Shown here: positions 1-8,269 of the stretch, in pieces | Layout: every line of letters begins with the position of its first letter | How positions within the stretch are numbered: the first letter of the stretch is position 1 | Origin: Polycladospora coralii | Lineage (GTDB): Bacteria > Bacillota > Bacilli > Thermoactinomycetales > Thermoactinomycetaceae | Direction: 5' to 3' | Assembly: GCF_014773435.2 (NCBI RefSeq) | Contig: NZ_JACXAG020000001.1 | Coordinates: 1-64,000, forward strand | DNA: 64,000 nt | Notes under the pieces: generated by a model | Told to the model about the DNA's origin: nothing | Seen by the model: the letters and a program-made list of their open reading frames with translations, nothing else | Database searches by the model: none | Position numbers and translations under genes: made by a program

Positions 1-2
1 AT

Positions 3-119
3 CATTGTGTTTGCGGCTATACCGCACATCGTGATGTGAACGCGGCTCGGAACATCTTACAAAAAGCTTTAGGCTCGGTTCGAGCCTTCGTGGAGGAGAC
101 GGCAGTAGCCGCCCAATGA
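3..119 (+). CDS. TnpB-family protein of an IS200/IS605-type element, C-terminal end only
   Basis: The window opens inside this gene; only 38 codons before the stop are present. The residues CVCGYTAHRDVNAARNIL match the second half of the TnpB C-terminal zinc ribbon (CxCG) and the conserved D-x-N-A-A-x-N-I motif that carries a RuvC-like catalytic Asp. TnpB proteins are RNA-guided nucleases encoded by IS200/IS605 elements. The rest of the gene lies upstream of the window, so intactness cannot be judged. The element's right end follows directly. Identification is firm; the subtype is not. Confidence 0.85.
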   Translation, partial: HCVCGYTAHRDVNAARNILQKALGSVRAFVEETAVAAQ

Positions 120-170
120 AACGAGAAACTCCCACCTCTTAGCGTTAGCGTAGGTGGTGAGTAGTTCACG
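120..170 (+). ncRNA. Right end of the TnpB element and probable omega-RNA scaffold end
   Basis: Directly after the TnpB stop is a hairpin-forming segment with arms CCCACCT and AGGTGG around the loop CTTAGCGTTAGCG, ending in GTAGTTCAC near 169. This is the usual look of an IS200/IS605-type right end. In characterised TnpB systems the omega-RNA covers the 3' part of tnpB and this right end, and the guide is the flanking DNA just outside the element (here from about 170). The boundary is inferred from similarity to known ends, not from an empty site. Confidence 0.5.
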
Positions 171-291
171 GATAGTCTATTCTCTGCTTGGCGTATGTGT
201 ATATTTAACTTACATCTTTAATATGCCCTCACTTTTTTATTGCTACTGCATTTTATATTAGAAACGATAATAGGATATAGAGGTGCTAACA

Positions 292-621
292 ATGTGTAAT
301 TCAAGTGTGTGTTCTCCTTCGAGTCAAGTTGTAAAAGAAGTGGTATCTGGGAATTTTTCGATAGGAGATACAACGGGACCAGTTGTTTGGATAGATTCGA
401 ATGGAAGCTACATTCAAGGTACTTTTCAAGTTTTCAACTCAAGTACGAGCACTTCAGGTGTAGTAGGGACGGTTGATAATGCTACAATGGAGACTGCAAA
501 TGCAGGGAATACGATATCACAAGTTTTTAAGTGTCCAACAGAATTTCAGATAGTACCTGTAAGCCAAGGTTCGATTAGTGGTAGTTATTGTATTACTTTG
601 TGGAAATTTGTTTTAGCTTAA
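292..621 (+). CDS. Endospore appendage (Ena/DUF3992-like) subunit
   Basis: 109-residue protein with no signal peptide, starting MCNSSVC and ending in a beta-rich domain (VFNSSTSTSG... GSYCITLWKF). A short N-terminal Cys-containing connector followed by a jellyroll-like core fits the subunits of Bacillus S-type spore appendages, where connector cysteines covalently link neighbouring subunits. ATG at 292 is chosen because AGAGGTG lies 6 nt upstream; an in-frame GTG nine bases earlier overlaps that site. It faces a second Ena-like gene across a shared terminator. Family assignment is by residue pattern only; another beta-sandwich spore-surface protein is possible. Confidence 0.6.
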   Translation: MCNSSVCSPSSQVVKEVVSGNFSIGDTTGPVVWIDSNGSYIQGTFQVFNSSTSTSGVVGTVDNATMETANAGNTISQVFKCPTEFQIVPVSQGSISGSYCITLWKFVLA

Positions 622-662
622 GTCGTACAGCTTAAGATCGCGGATGTTCATCTATATAAAGA

Positions 663-691
663 GACAGCACGATCTCAGAGATTGTGCTGTC
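663..691. terminator. Hairpin between convergent Ena-like genes
   Basis: Arms GACAGCACGATCTC and GAGATTGTGCTGTC (13 of 14 paired) lie between the two convergent genes. The right arm overlaps the stop codon of the minus-strand gene. It could serve both directions. Confidence 0.65.
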
Positions 692-1061
692 AAAGTAGTA
701 TTCCTTTTGGATGTGAGTAGTGAGTAATTAAAGTAAATCTTCCAGTTAAGGGATGGACTACGTCTTTCAACAAACAACTTACTTTAACTCTAGAAAAATT
801 GTTTAAGGTGATGGTGCGTGCATTTCTGATGGGAACGACAAATGATCTTTCTTTACGGTTCCCGTGTATTGAAACCAATAGCTCAGATGCGTCGCCTGTT
901 TCATAGCATACACACAAAGAGCCAAAAACGTTTTGAAAGCCACTCTGATGCCATAAAACACGGGATTGATCGGGTTTGAATTGAAAAACACCAGACATTT
1001 CATCGGTAAATATTTGATCTCTAGTCATCTTTTTATTTACATACTTTCTGTTTAAACCCAA
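690..1061 (-). CDS. Second Ena/DUF3992-like spore appendage protein
   Basis: 123 residues, no signal peptide. The core reads as the same beta-sandwich family: a VLWHQSGFQN segment, a VCYETG strand, a FVVP...ARTITLNNFSRVKV strand pair, and a final RFTLITHY strand, matching the order seen in endospore-appendage proteins. The TTG start at 1061 has AAGGAAGG six bases upstream, better than the internal ATG. It is convergent with the other Ena-like gene, so the pair may form a small appendage locus. Sequence similarity to its neighbour is low, which would fit a different subunit class (for example tip or base). Function is inference. Confidence 0.5.
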   Translation of the reverse strand: MGLNRKYVNKKMTRDQIFTDEMSGVFQFKPDQSRVLWHQSGFQNVFGSLCVCYETGDASELLVSIHGNRKERSFVVPIRNARTITLNNFSRVKVSCLLKDVVHPLTGRFTLITHYSHPKGILL

Positions 1062-1172
1062 TTCGATCCTTCCTTTCTAGGTATCCACATTCGCTTATGC
1101 TCCATATGGATAAGGATCTGGCCTATTTGTAAGATATGTGTACAATTTAGAAATTCTTGTGTGTTTATGCTA

Positions 1173-1481
1173 CTAAAAAGACCTATTTATAGGGAGAATA
1201 TGGAATTGAGTATTTAACCAGCTATTGATTTTACTGAACGTTGCCTTGATGCGGTTGAGGTTCCAAGCTACCCAATTAAAGCGTTTATGTATAAATATTA
1301 CTTCTTCATTTTCCTTTTTGATCATATGCAGGGCTTCCAAGCCTCGGATTATATCGTGTGTTGTTCGGCAAGATTTGAAACCCAACATGAAACGCATTTT
1401 TTATTCACAAAACGATAATCTTGTTCGATGATTTTATTTAAGTATTTCTTACTTTTAGAAAATAAAGCGTTATCCACTATT
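1173..1481 (-). pseudogene. Decayed IS6-family (IS240-like) transposase, C-terminal part
   Basis: Reading the minus strand from about 1481 gives VDNALFSKSKKYLNKIIEQDYRFVN, which corresponds to the IS6-family segment around the catalytic Glu (KYLNNIxEQDHRF). A frameshift follows near 1400, after which MLGFKSCRTTHDIIRGLEALHMIKK continues the typical C-terminus. The N-terminal two thirds with the first two catalytic Asp residues are missing and no terminal repeats were found. It is a remnant and cannot transpose by itself. Confidence 0.75.
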
Positions 1482-1674
1482 ACATAGGTATCTATTTTGT
1501 ATTATAATAGTAGTATGCGGTTAGTGTTTGTTAGTGATGTGGAAAGCGATCATTCGTATTTCTGAAATAGAAATATTTATCCGAAAAAAAGCGAGATAAT
1601 AGATGAATATAATCGTCATTCCACTAGGCTGTAGCAAAAAGATGCTATAGTCCTATTTTTTGAGGAGTGATCCT
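1482..1674. other. Intergenic segment upstream of the amidase
   Basis: AT-rich spacer. The only structure seen is the hairpin at 1625-1661 in front of the amidase ribosome binding site. A TTGTATTATAATAG stretch near 1497-1510 contains a TATAAT-like box, but no convincing -35 box is paired with it. Confidence 0.4.
1625..1661 (+). terminator. Terminator-like hairpin abutting the amidase RBS
   Basis: Arms TAGGCTGTAGCA and TGCTATAGTCCTA (imperfect) enclose AAAAAGA and run into TTTTTT, immediately followed by GAGGAGTGA of the amidase. It could end upstream transcripts or act as a leader attenuator; nothing decides between them. Confidence 0.5.
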
Positions 1675-2652
1675 ATGACTTGGCAATATGGAAAGCATTT
1701 TCAGCGTGCTCAGTCATTTATAAATTGGTTACAGGGTAAACAAACTGCTCATATAACTGAGGTACATGTGCATCACACTTTTAAACCGTCACATCAAAAT
1801 TTTAATGGCAGGAATCATTTAGCTTTACAAAATGGGATGCGCAGGTATCATTTAAATAAAGGATGGCGCGATATTGCACAACATATTACCATCTTTCCCG
1901 ATGGTCACATTGTAACAGGACGTAACATTAATATTCCGCCGGCAAGTGCAACTGGATGGAATGACTCAGATCAAGATAACCGACATCCGTTTATGTTTGA
2001 GATGATAGGGAACTTTGATATGGGTTTTGATCGTCTCGAAGGGAAACAACTAGAAACGGCCATTCATATCACAAAGTATTTTTATAATAAAAAAGCTGGG
2101 ATACGGTTTCATAATCAACTTTTAATCAATGGGAAATCCCCCAAAAGCTGCCCGGGTACCAGTATTGGCTATCAATGGTTCGTCGGTTTAGTGAAGGGGT
2201 TTATCCCTACCATACCCAACACGACAATTCCAAACTACTCCTCGCCAAAAAAGCCCTTAATGCAGCTCTTAAAACTAACGAATCCCTATACGAAAAACGA
2301 CTCGGTCAAAGCCGTACAACAACGTTTAGGGGTTAGGGTTGATGGGGTATACGGCCCCATCACAGCAAAGGCAGTCATACAGTTTCAAAATGCCTTTGGC
2401 ATAGTTGTAGATGGGATTGTCGGCCCGCAAACATTAAAAGTGCTCAATCAACCACCATATCGAGGAATCATGCGACGAGGTAGCAGGGGCCAGTTAGTAA
2501 AAGTGATTCAATTGAAAATAGGTCGATTAGTGGTTGATGGGATATACGGTCTAAAAACGGAAGCTCGCGTAAAGCAATTTCAACGAAAGCATAAATTAGC
2601 GATAGATGGTGTAATAGGGAAAAACACATGGAATCAGATATTTTTAAATTGA
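1675..2652 (+). CDS. N-acetylmuramoyl-L-alanine amidase (Amidase_2) with two PG-binding domains
   Basis: 325 residues. The N-terminal Amidase_2 domain (about 25-175) is predicted to cut the bond between MurNAc and the stem peptide. Its zinc ligands are visible as VHHT (~33-34), the His in RFHNQ and the Cys in SCPGT. Two peptidoglycan_binding_1 repeats follow: QQRLGVRVDGVYGP... and KIGRLVVDGIYGLKTE..., each with the D-G-x-[YV]-G-x-x-T pattern. No signal peptide is seen, as in spore or phage-type lysins. ATG 1675 is preferred over the upstream in-frame TTG because GAGGAGTGA lies just before it. A strong terminator follows. Confidence 0.88.
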   Translation: MTWQYGKHFQRAQSFINWLQGKQTAHITEVHVHHTFKPSHQNFNGRNHLALQNGMRRYHLNKGWRDIAQHITIFPDGHIVTGRNINIPPASATGWNDSDQDNRHPFMFEMIGNFDMGFDRLEGKQLETAIHITKYFYNKKAGIRFHNQLLINGKSPKSCPGTSIGYQWFVGLVKGFIPTIPNTTIPNYSSPKKPLMQLLKLTNPYTKNDSVKAVQQRLGVRVDGVYGPITAKAVIQFQNAFGIVVDGIVGPQTLKVLNQPPYRGIMRRGSRGQLVKVIQLKIGRLVVDGIYGLKTEARVKQFQRKHKLAIDGVIGKNTWNQIFLN

Positions 2653-2710
2653 TAATTATAATACTTTTCTAATGTGTGATGAAAACACTTATTTGTATCC
2701 GTTAAGACCG

Positions 2711-2753
2711 AATAAAAAATCAGGTGGAAATTTCCTCCACCTGATTTTTTATT
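2711..2753. terminator. Bidirectional Rho-independent terminator
   Basis: Near-perfect stem AAAAAATCAGGTGGA / TCCACCTGATTTTTT between the convergent amidase and lipoprotein genes, with A and T runs on the two sides. It suits both strands. Confidence 0.9.
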
Positions 2754-2789
2754 CATATAGAAGTTTGGTATAAATCCACATCATAGAGA

Positions 2790-3368
2790 TTAATGTGTTC
2801 CAACAAATGAATATTGAAATGGCATCGGTCCATCAGGTGACAAACTTACCTCTATTTTAATTTCACCGACTTGAATGTTTTTCTCAAATGGGGTAGAAAT
2901 CCCTTTTTCTAATTGATTAAGCTCAGCTAGTAAGTTTTTATAGTCTGAATTATCGGTTATATTTAAAGCTTTACTAATGGTCTCAAACGTAGTGATATCA
3001 GGTGAACCGGCAAATATGATAGAATGTAGGGTGTCATCTTCTTTATTAAGATTAACGTTTAAAATCGTATCGGCAGAAATATTTTCAATCATATAAGCGG
3101 TTTTCAAATTGTTTTCTTCAACGATTTCGGGTTGCTTTGGCAATACAATGGGTTTTCCCTCAGCCTCAGTAGCAGCTGTGTTGTATTGTTTTGTGAAATC
3201 ATCAAGCGTGGTAGGAAGTTTTACAGGCTTATCACTGGTAGCTGTTTTTTGTTCGCTTTGTTCCTGTGTTGTTACAGATGCTTCAGTGCTGATGTCACTA
3301 CTGTTTTTACATGCCACACTAGCTATAATGAGAATCCCTAACGTAGAAAGCATTAATATTTTTTTCAT
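2790..3368 (-). CDS. Putative lipoprotein of unknown function
   Basis: 192 residues. The N-terminus MKKILMLSTLGILIIASVAC is a short lipoprotein signal with the acylated Cys at about position 20, followed by a Ser/Thr/Gln-rich linker (about 21-50) and a roughly 140-residue soluble domain. AAAGGAG lies 8 bases before the ATG. The C-terminal domain (LNVNLNKEDDTLHSIIFAG...) does not match a family I can name. It should face the cell wall side of the membrane. It is convergent with the amidase gene. Lipoprotein status is well supported; the role is unknown. Confidence 0.75.
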   Translation of the reverse strand: MKKILMLSTLGILIIASVACKNSSDISTEASVTTQEQSEQKTATSDKPVKLPTTLDDFTKQYNTAATEAEGKPIVLPKQPEIVEENNLKTAYMIENISADTILNVNLNKEDDTLHSIIFAGSPDITTFETISKALNITDNSDYKNLLAELNQLEKGISTPFEKNIQVGEIKIEVSLSPDGPMPFQYSFVGTH

Positions 3369-3519
3369 ATTTAGACTCCTTTGAATTTTATTTGTTTAAT
3401 TATACCAAAAAATACCATAATATAACAAGTGAACCCGTTTCGATTTTGGCTGAAATATCGGAGAATTAGGTGAACCATCACTTCAGGTAAAATCTTTATT
3501 GAAAAGGACTGATTTAACT

Positions 3520-4290
3520 GTGAGATCCAATATTGTAGTGGACCCTATACCTCCACGAGTAAACATCGTCTATGCACAGGATCAAGTGACTCTTCCTACA
3601 TCTATCCAAAAGTTGATTGATGCATTCTGGGAGTCTGAGCTGAGAAAGGGAAAGAACTATATAAAAGGTGAAGTGTTTTCAGTTAAGAGGTACACCCTGA
3701 ATGAAGAAGGGCTACATGTTACGCTTTCTAAAACGGATTATGCACACTATTTATATACACTACATCATCATGACTTTGCCAAACAAGCATTCTCTTGTCA
3801 GGTTATTTATGCCGCTGCAATGGTACAAACCAGTGATCATCACTTCGTCATTGGGCAAATGGCAACACATACCGCAAAGGCTAATCGATTACAGTTCGTG
3901 GGAGGAGGGATAGATGCGATCGACATGATCAATGACGAGGTTGATTTAGCTCATAATGTGTTACGAGAATGATATGAAGAACTAGGTGTTTCAACTGAAC
4001 AAGTTGAAACGATACAGCCTCAATTTTTGAAAACGGGCGGTCCTCAACAGGCCATATCCATATTGTATGATGTGAAACTAGCATTAAGTGCTAGAGAATT
4101 AAGGGATCAGTATGAAAAATATATAGCTGCTTTGATAGCTAAAGGAGATAAACCGGAGTTTTCAGATTTAATCCTTTTGCGAAATGATAAGGAAATGATG
4201 GAGCAATTTATCACAAGGAATCAGCAACCTAAAGTAGATTATTTGATTCCTGTACTACAAAAAATAATGGTAGAAAAAGTAAAAATGTAA
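3520..4290 (+). pseudogene. Nudix hydrolase gene with an in-frame TGA inside the Nudix box
   Basis: The reading frame runs from a GTG at 3520 (AAAGGA 11 bases upstream; a TTG at 3499 is also possible) to 4290 and is interrupted once, by TGA at 3970-3972. The interruption falls inside the Nudix signature: GG...E...LRE-stop-YEELGV, where the family pattern is G-x5-E-x7-R-E-U-x-E-E-x-G-U. A TGG (Trp) codon would restore it, so a single G-to-A change explains the break. Both halves are otherwise clean, with no other stops or shifts, so the lesion is recent or an assembly error. Substrate cannot be told. TGA is used as a normal stop elsewhere here. Confidence 0.8.
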
Positions 4291-4325
4291 GAGTGTGCTT
4301 GATCGCATGATCACGCACACTCTTA
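4289..4325. terminator. Rho-independent terminator
   Basis: Stem TAAGAGTGTGC / GCACACTCTTA around TTGATCGCATGATCAC, between the convergent Nudix pseudogene and the NDH-2 gene. Confidence 0.75.
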
Positions 4326-4351
4326 CTTGGGGACGGAGAGCCTATATGAAG

Positions 4352-5590
4352 TTATTCGCGCATTGTTTTAGATAGTGAATCGTTTAGTACAGGGTCTTCT
4401 TTTACCTTACTGATGAGACTGGCCGAGCTCCAAGTCCATTTTCGGAAAGCATTACCTACCTTGCCTGTTAATATCAAGTCTAGCCCCCATTTATGAATCC
4501 AAACGAGCCCGTCTTCTGGCCCAAGTCCAAAACAGAAAAGCTCCATGAAACTCTGATGGTGGGGGGCAGGTTTTTGTTCAAGATCAGCTAAGATGACGTT
4601 TGCAAGCCGTTCAGCTTGTGCGATCGCCTCTTTACAAGTTTTCCCATCTTTTTTTCCCGTAAGAGGATCAGAGATTTGCGCACAATCACCAATGCTGTAA
4701 ACACCTTCTGCTTCCTTCACACGATAGCTACTATCTACATTTAGATATCCCTCTGGTGTCGTAGCGAGGCCGATGTTATGCAGAAGGGGATGGGGTTGCA
4801 TACCTAGTGTCCAAATGCAAAGTCCGAGTAAGAGTGTATCGTTGTTGGACAGGGTTAGGATATCGTTCTCTAGTGTTGTGGCTTTTGTTTCATGAATGAC
4901 GCGGACACCCAAACTTTTAAGTTTATTTTCCAGTTTTTTTCCTACCTTTTCAGGTCCATTTGAGAATAAACGTTTTTTTGCATTAATTAAATGAATGTTT
5001 ACAGTTGTGGGATCGATTCCAAAAAACTTCGCATCTTCACGCGCATAATAAGCTAATTCAGCTGCTGTTTCAATACCACTTATTCCGGCGCCACATACGG
5101 CAATCGTTAACAATTTACGACGTGTTTCCTCGTCATGTATCGATGAAGCTTTCTTTAAATTTGCTTGCCACTTTTCGCGAATCTTAGTGGATGCATCGGT
5201 ACTCGTTAAAGCAATTCCTGATTGGCTAAAATCAGGTTTTTTCAAATCATTTCCGATTGCCAAAACAAGCAGATCATAATTTAAAGATTTTGTGTGTCCA
5301 TTCGCATCTTCTAATTGGATCTTTTTTTGCTTCGGATTTACTTTTTTCACTATGGCCTGAACGATATCAACGCCTTCAGAAAACATATGGGTTAGCGGGA
5401 CTTTAATTTCTTTATCACGTACTGCGGGTTTAAATAATAATACTTTTCGTAAGTGGTAAGCGTTTTTGTCTATTAGCACCAGTTTCAATTTATACTGCGC
5501 AGATTTATCATGAAATAGCTGACGTATATTTTTAATCGTGTTAATTCCAGCATATCCTCCACCAATCACAATGCATGTTAATTCTTTCAT
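4352..5590 (-). CDS. NDH-2-like FAD/NAD(P)H oxidoreductase
   Basis: 412 residues of the pyridine-nucleotide-disulfide oxidoreductase fold. The N-terminal FAD-binding motif VIGGGYAGINT is at about 8-18, a second dinucleotide-binding motif AVCGAGISGIETAAEL at about 165-180, and the FAD-contacting GVYSIGDCA near 295. Length and lack of a redox CxxC fit type II NADH dehydrogenases and their Bacillus paralogues, which pass electrons from NADH to menaquinone at the membrane surface. The C-terminus (GLVWIHKWGLDLILTGK) resembles the membrane-anchoring tail. GAGGAGTGA is well placed before the ATG. It could be a paralogue with a different acceptor. Confidence 0.82.
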   Translation of the reverse strand: MKELTCIVIGGGYAGINTIKNIRQLFHDKSAQYKLKLVLIDKNAYHLRKVLLFKPAVRDKEIKVPLTHMFSEGVDIVQAIVKKVNPKQKKIQLEDANGHTKSLNYDLLVLAIGNDLKKPDFSQSGIALTSTDASTKIREKWQANLKKASSIHDEETRRKLLTIAVCGAGISGIETAAELAYYAREDAKFFGIDPTTVNIHLINAKKRLFSNGPEKVGKKLENKLKSLGVRVIHETKATTLENDILTLSNNDTLLLGLCIWTLGMQPHPLLHNIGLATTPEGYLNVDSSYRVKEAEGVYSIGDCAQISDPLTGKKDGKTCKEAIAQAERLANVILADLEQKPAPHHQSFMELFCFGLGPEDGLVWIHKWGLDLILTGKVGNAFRKWTWSSASLISKVKEDPVLNDSLSKTMRE

Positions 5591-6062
5591 TTACACTCAC
5601 TCCTCTATTGTTTTACAAATAAGACGATGATGGGAGTGTTTTTGTGACACGATCTGATGCGAAATATGCGCATATCGTTTGATCTTGAAAAATGGAATGG
5701 GCGAGAAGGGTCAACTCAAAAATAATAAATCGCAAAAGAAATCTGCTATGTAGGAGTTTTGTCGGGGTCACGCTAGGGATAACTTGGATATTGACGATAA
5801 TCTTCTTTCACAGTGATAAAACGGGCAAAAGTACCCGTAACGATATGTTCACTAGAAACCATATCCGTACTCATGTTTCAATCGCCCTTTTTTATAAAGT
5901 AAAAACGAGAGTATGCATGAATCAAGCTATAATTAGTCTGATAAAAACAGAAAACTAGTTTGTAATACAAACTAAAATATACCACCATATCGTCCAAAAT
6001 GAATGAAAGATGAAATCAAGGAGATAGTATAGAGAAAGAGATTATATGCGGTGGTGAATGCG
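5591..6062. other. Gene-free stretch between NDH-2 and the TPR gene
   Basis: About 470 bases. The only sizeable open frame (5692-5958, plus strand) lacks a ribosome binding site and any recognisable pattern. AAGGAG at 6018-6023 is not followed by a start at usable distance. I see no RNA gene or repeat. Confidence 0.4.
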
Positions 6063-7436
6063 ATGTATCTTCAACAATGGTTAGATCTCTGTCAAAATGC
6101 ATTAGGAGAAATTAGAACTGGATATCCCCAATCACCAGAAATGGAGACTAAAAAGTGGCGGAATCGCCTGTTACAGGTTAAAGAGTCATGTGACTTGATG
6201 TTGAAGTCATGGGCAGTGATTGAAGAGGAAATTGCACATTTGTTACAAGAATTTCCAGATTTAAATCCACAAGAAGAAGAGATTGATGAAGAGTTTTGGT
6301 TAAATGAATCTTTATTGCGCCAATTTCGACAAGGTCAGGGCTATTATGATTTAACCATGTTTCATGAAGCAGCTGATATGTTTAAAGGAATAACTGAGCG
6401 TGAACCTGATTTTTTACTAGGAAGATTATATATGGGTTTAACATTGTTTCAAAACAATGCATTTACCCAAGCAAAAGAGCACTTTAACTGGGTGTGTCAA
6501 AATGCAAAACATCCTGCCTTTATCGGCTTTGGGCACCTCCTGTTAGGTTGCTGTGCTGTCCGACTGCAGCAAGAAGAGCAAGCGTTGGAATCCTTTTCGC
6601 AAGCGATTGCCCAACTACCCGAGCAGGCAGATGCTTGGTTTAATCTCGGAGCTTCTCATTTTCGTCAGAAGGCTTTTCAAGATGCGATTCCTTATTTTTA
6701 TCATGCGCTTTCATTAAAGGAGGACGATTGGGAATCGATGTATTACATTGCATGTTGCTATCGGGAGTTAGGCGATTGGAATAGTCAGTCTTTTTGGCGG
6801 CTGGCTGCCTTTGAAAAGTCGAATCATCCCCATATGATGGAAGCGATCGCTTACGATTATGAAGAAATGCATCAACCTACAGAAGCCATTTATTGGTATC
6901 AGCGCCTACAAATGAATCATCCTCGTAATCCTGTCGCCTATCATGGTCTAGCCTGGAATTATTGGGTAATGGGTGAATACGAGCGGTCGTCTTTGTGGTT
7001 AAAGAAAGGATTATCTTTATTTCCCAGTAATACGAATCTTTTGTACATGTATGCTTGGATGTGTCTCATAGAGAAAGATTTTGTCAAAGCAGAGCATACG
7101 TTACAAATGATCCCCAAAAATAAGCATTCATCCTCAATTTTGACTGCTGTGCGCAGTAGATACTGGGAGCAGGTTGGGGACTACGAAGTAGCCTTGCAAA
7201 CAGCCAACCAATTACTAAATCAACCGGATAAAGAAGTGAGGGCATTGGGGCATTTTCAAAAAGGGAGAATATGGTTAGATCAAGGCCAAGTTAAGCAAGC
7301 ACTTACACAATTTCAGACCGCACGTGAGATTTCCACAAAGTGGAAAGATCCTCTTTTTTTTGAAGGATTATGTTATCTAATGGAAGGAAAAACAGAGCGG
7401 AGTCAGAGTTGTTGGAATCAGTTATCTGACTCATGA
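6063..7436 (+). CDS. Tetratricopeptide-repeat protein
   Basis: 457 residues, cytoplasmic (no signal or membrane segment). After an acidic N-terminal helical region (to about 85) the protein is made of TPR-type 34-residue helix pairs, for example GRLYMGLTLFQNNAFTQAKEHF, ADAWFNLGASHFRQKAFQDAIPYF and VAYHGLAWNYWVMGEYERSSLWL, continuing to the C-terminus with about nine or ten units. TPR arrays bind partner proteins; no catalytic domain is attached. ATG 6063 is chosen because GGTGGTG ends five bases upstream; a GTG at 6051 is in frame. Its 3' end overlaps the convergent membrane-protein gene by 19 bases. Partner unknown. Confidence 0.82.
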   Translation: MYLQQWLDLCQNALGEIRTGYPQSPEMETKKWRNRLLQVKESCDLMLKSWAVIEEEIAHLLQEFPDLNPQEEEIDEEFWLNESLLRQFRQGQGYYDLTMFHEAADMFKGITEREPDFLLGRLYMGLTLFQNNAFTQAKEHFNWVCQNAKHPAFIGFGHLLLGCCAVRLQQEEQALESFSQAIAQLPEQADAWFNLGASHFRQKAFQDAIPYFYHALSLKEDDWESMYYIACCYRELGDWNSQSFWRLAAFEKSNHPHMMEAIAYDYEEMHQPTEAIYWYQRLQMNHPRNPVAYHGLAWNYWVMGEYERSSLWLKKGLSLFPSNTNLLYMYAWMCLIEKDFVKAEHTLQMIPKNKHSSSILTAVRSRYWEQVGDYEVALQTANQLLNQPDKEVRALGHFQKGRIWLDQGQVKQALTQFQTAREISTKWKDPLFFEGLCYLMEGKTERSQSCWNQLSDS

Positions 7437-7744
7437 GTTGTCCAATATTTAAGATATACTTCATTACCTGTGGAAGTACGCTCCATGAATCCTTTTTCAG
7501 GATTAAGCTGATACCTGTACTCTTTGTAATGCTCCACTTTCCAATTATTAGTAGCATTTTCTTTTGTATCTACGTATTCCAATTGATATTCGGTTGTTAG
7601 ATGAGGCTTTGATTCAGATGCAAAGGAAGGGACAGACTCGTATATGGGGATCAGATTATGTACAGTAAGAAGTGCGATAATCATTAAATTGATCCCCGTA
7701 ATCGTAGGTAGTAAAATTGAATAAGGCATTGTACGAATTTTCAT
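7418..7744 (-). CDS. Small membrane-anchored protein of unknown function
   Basis: 108 residues. A single N-terminal hydrophobic segment (ILLPTITGINLMIIALLTVH, about 9-28) is followed by a polar, probably extracytoplasmic domain of about 75 residues with several Tyr-rich strands (YQLEYVDTKE... HYKEYRYQLNPEKG). AGGGAG lies 8-9 bases before the ATG. The 3' end overlaps the TPR gene on the other strand by 19 bases, so no separate terminator fits between them. I do not recognise the family. Confidence 0.65.
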   Translation of the reverse strand: MKIRTMPYSILLPTITGINLMIIALLTVHNLIPIYESVPSFASESKPHLTTEYQLEYVDTKENATNNWKVEHYKEYRYQLNPEKGFMERTSTGNEVYLKYWTTHESDN

Positions 7745-7947
7745 GATGATCGCTCCCTATAGATAGACTGGCTAATGAAGTATATGCGTAGTTGTCGCTG
7801 GAATATGAGAAACATTTGAACATAATCTTGAAATGAAAGCGATTTCACGCGATAATAGAATTATCTCTATTATTAGTGTTTGGTAGGCATTGGAATTTCA
7901 TTAGACATATAATTTGATCGATTTGAATGATTGAGAGGAGAGGTTAT

Positions 7948-8223
7948 ATGGCTTTATCGGAAATGTTAGAAAGATACCGAAGAGACCACCAGCATCCCAT
8001 AAATAAACTTACGCACTTTATTGGCATTCCTATGATTATTGTATCTTTACCATGGTTTATATTTGATTGGAAAATGGGATTGGTTTTGTTTATAGTAGGT
8101 TGGATCTTTCAATTTGTGGGTCATTTATTTGAAGGGAAAAAGCCCACTTTTTTTTCAAATCCAGTATTTTTAATTGTTGGACCTCTCTTCTTTGTGAAAA
8201 AACTTTTCAAAAAAGAGAGATAA
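7948..8223 (+). CDS. Mpo1-like / DUF962 small membrane protein
   Basis: 91 residues. The histidines in RDHQHPINKLTHFIGIP near the N-terminus and FVGHLFEGKKPTFF near 65-75 are the hallmark of the DUF962/Mpo1 family, flanked by hydrophobic helices. Yeast Mpo1 is an iron-dependent dioxygenase that shortens 2-hydroxy fatty acids by one carbon; bacterial members keep the His residues but their substrate is not settled. ATG 7948 follows GAGGAGAGG by four bases; the in-frame ATG at 7927 lies upstream of that site and is rejected. A shared terminator separates it from the convergent RsuA-type gene. Confidence 0.8.
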   Translation: MALSEMLERYRRDHQHPINKLTHFIGIPMIIVSLPWFIFDWKMGLVLFIVGWIFQFVGHLFEGKKPTFFSNPVFLIVGPLFFVKKLFKKER

Positions 8224-8269
8224 AAAAACATACGAGCCGAATCTTTAAAGATTCGGCTCGTATGTTTTT
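8222..8269. terminator. Bidirectional terminator
   Basis: Long stem: ACATACGAGCCGAATCTTT pairs with AAAGATTCGGCTCGTATGT, flanked by an A run and a T run. It overlaps the last codons of the minus-strand pseudouridine synthase gene. Confidence 0.92.

Noticed and set aside
3970..3972. TGA or TAG recoded as Trp (Nudix TGA; IS4 TAG)
   Set aside because: TGA and TAG both end intact genes here, and only mutated genes show the substitutions; ordinary nonsense mutations are simpler.
5692..5958. 88-codon plus-strand open frame
   Set aside because: No ribosome binding site, odd composition and no recognisable pattern; probably chance.
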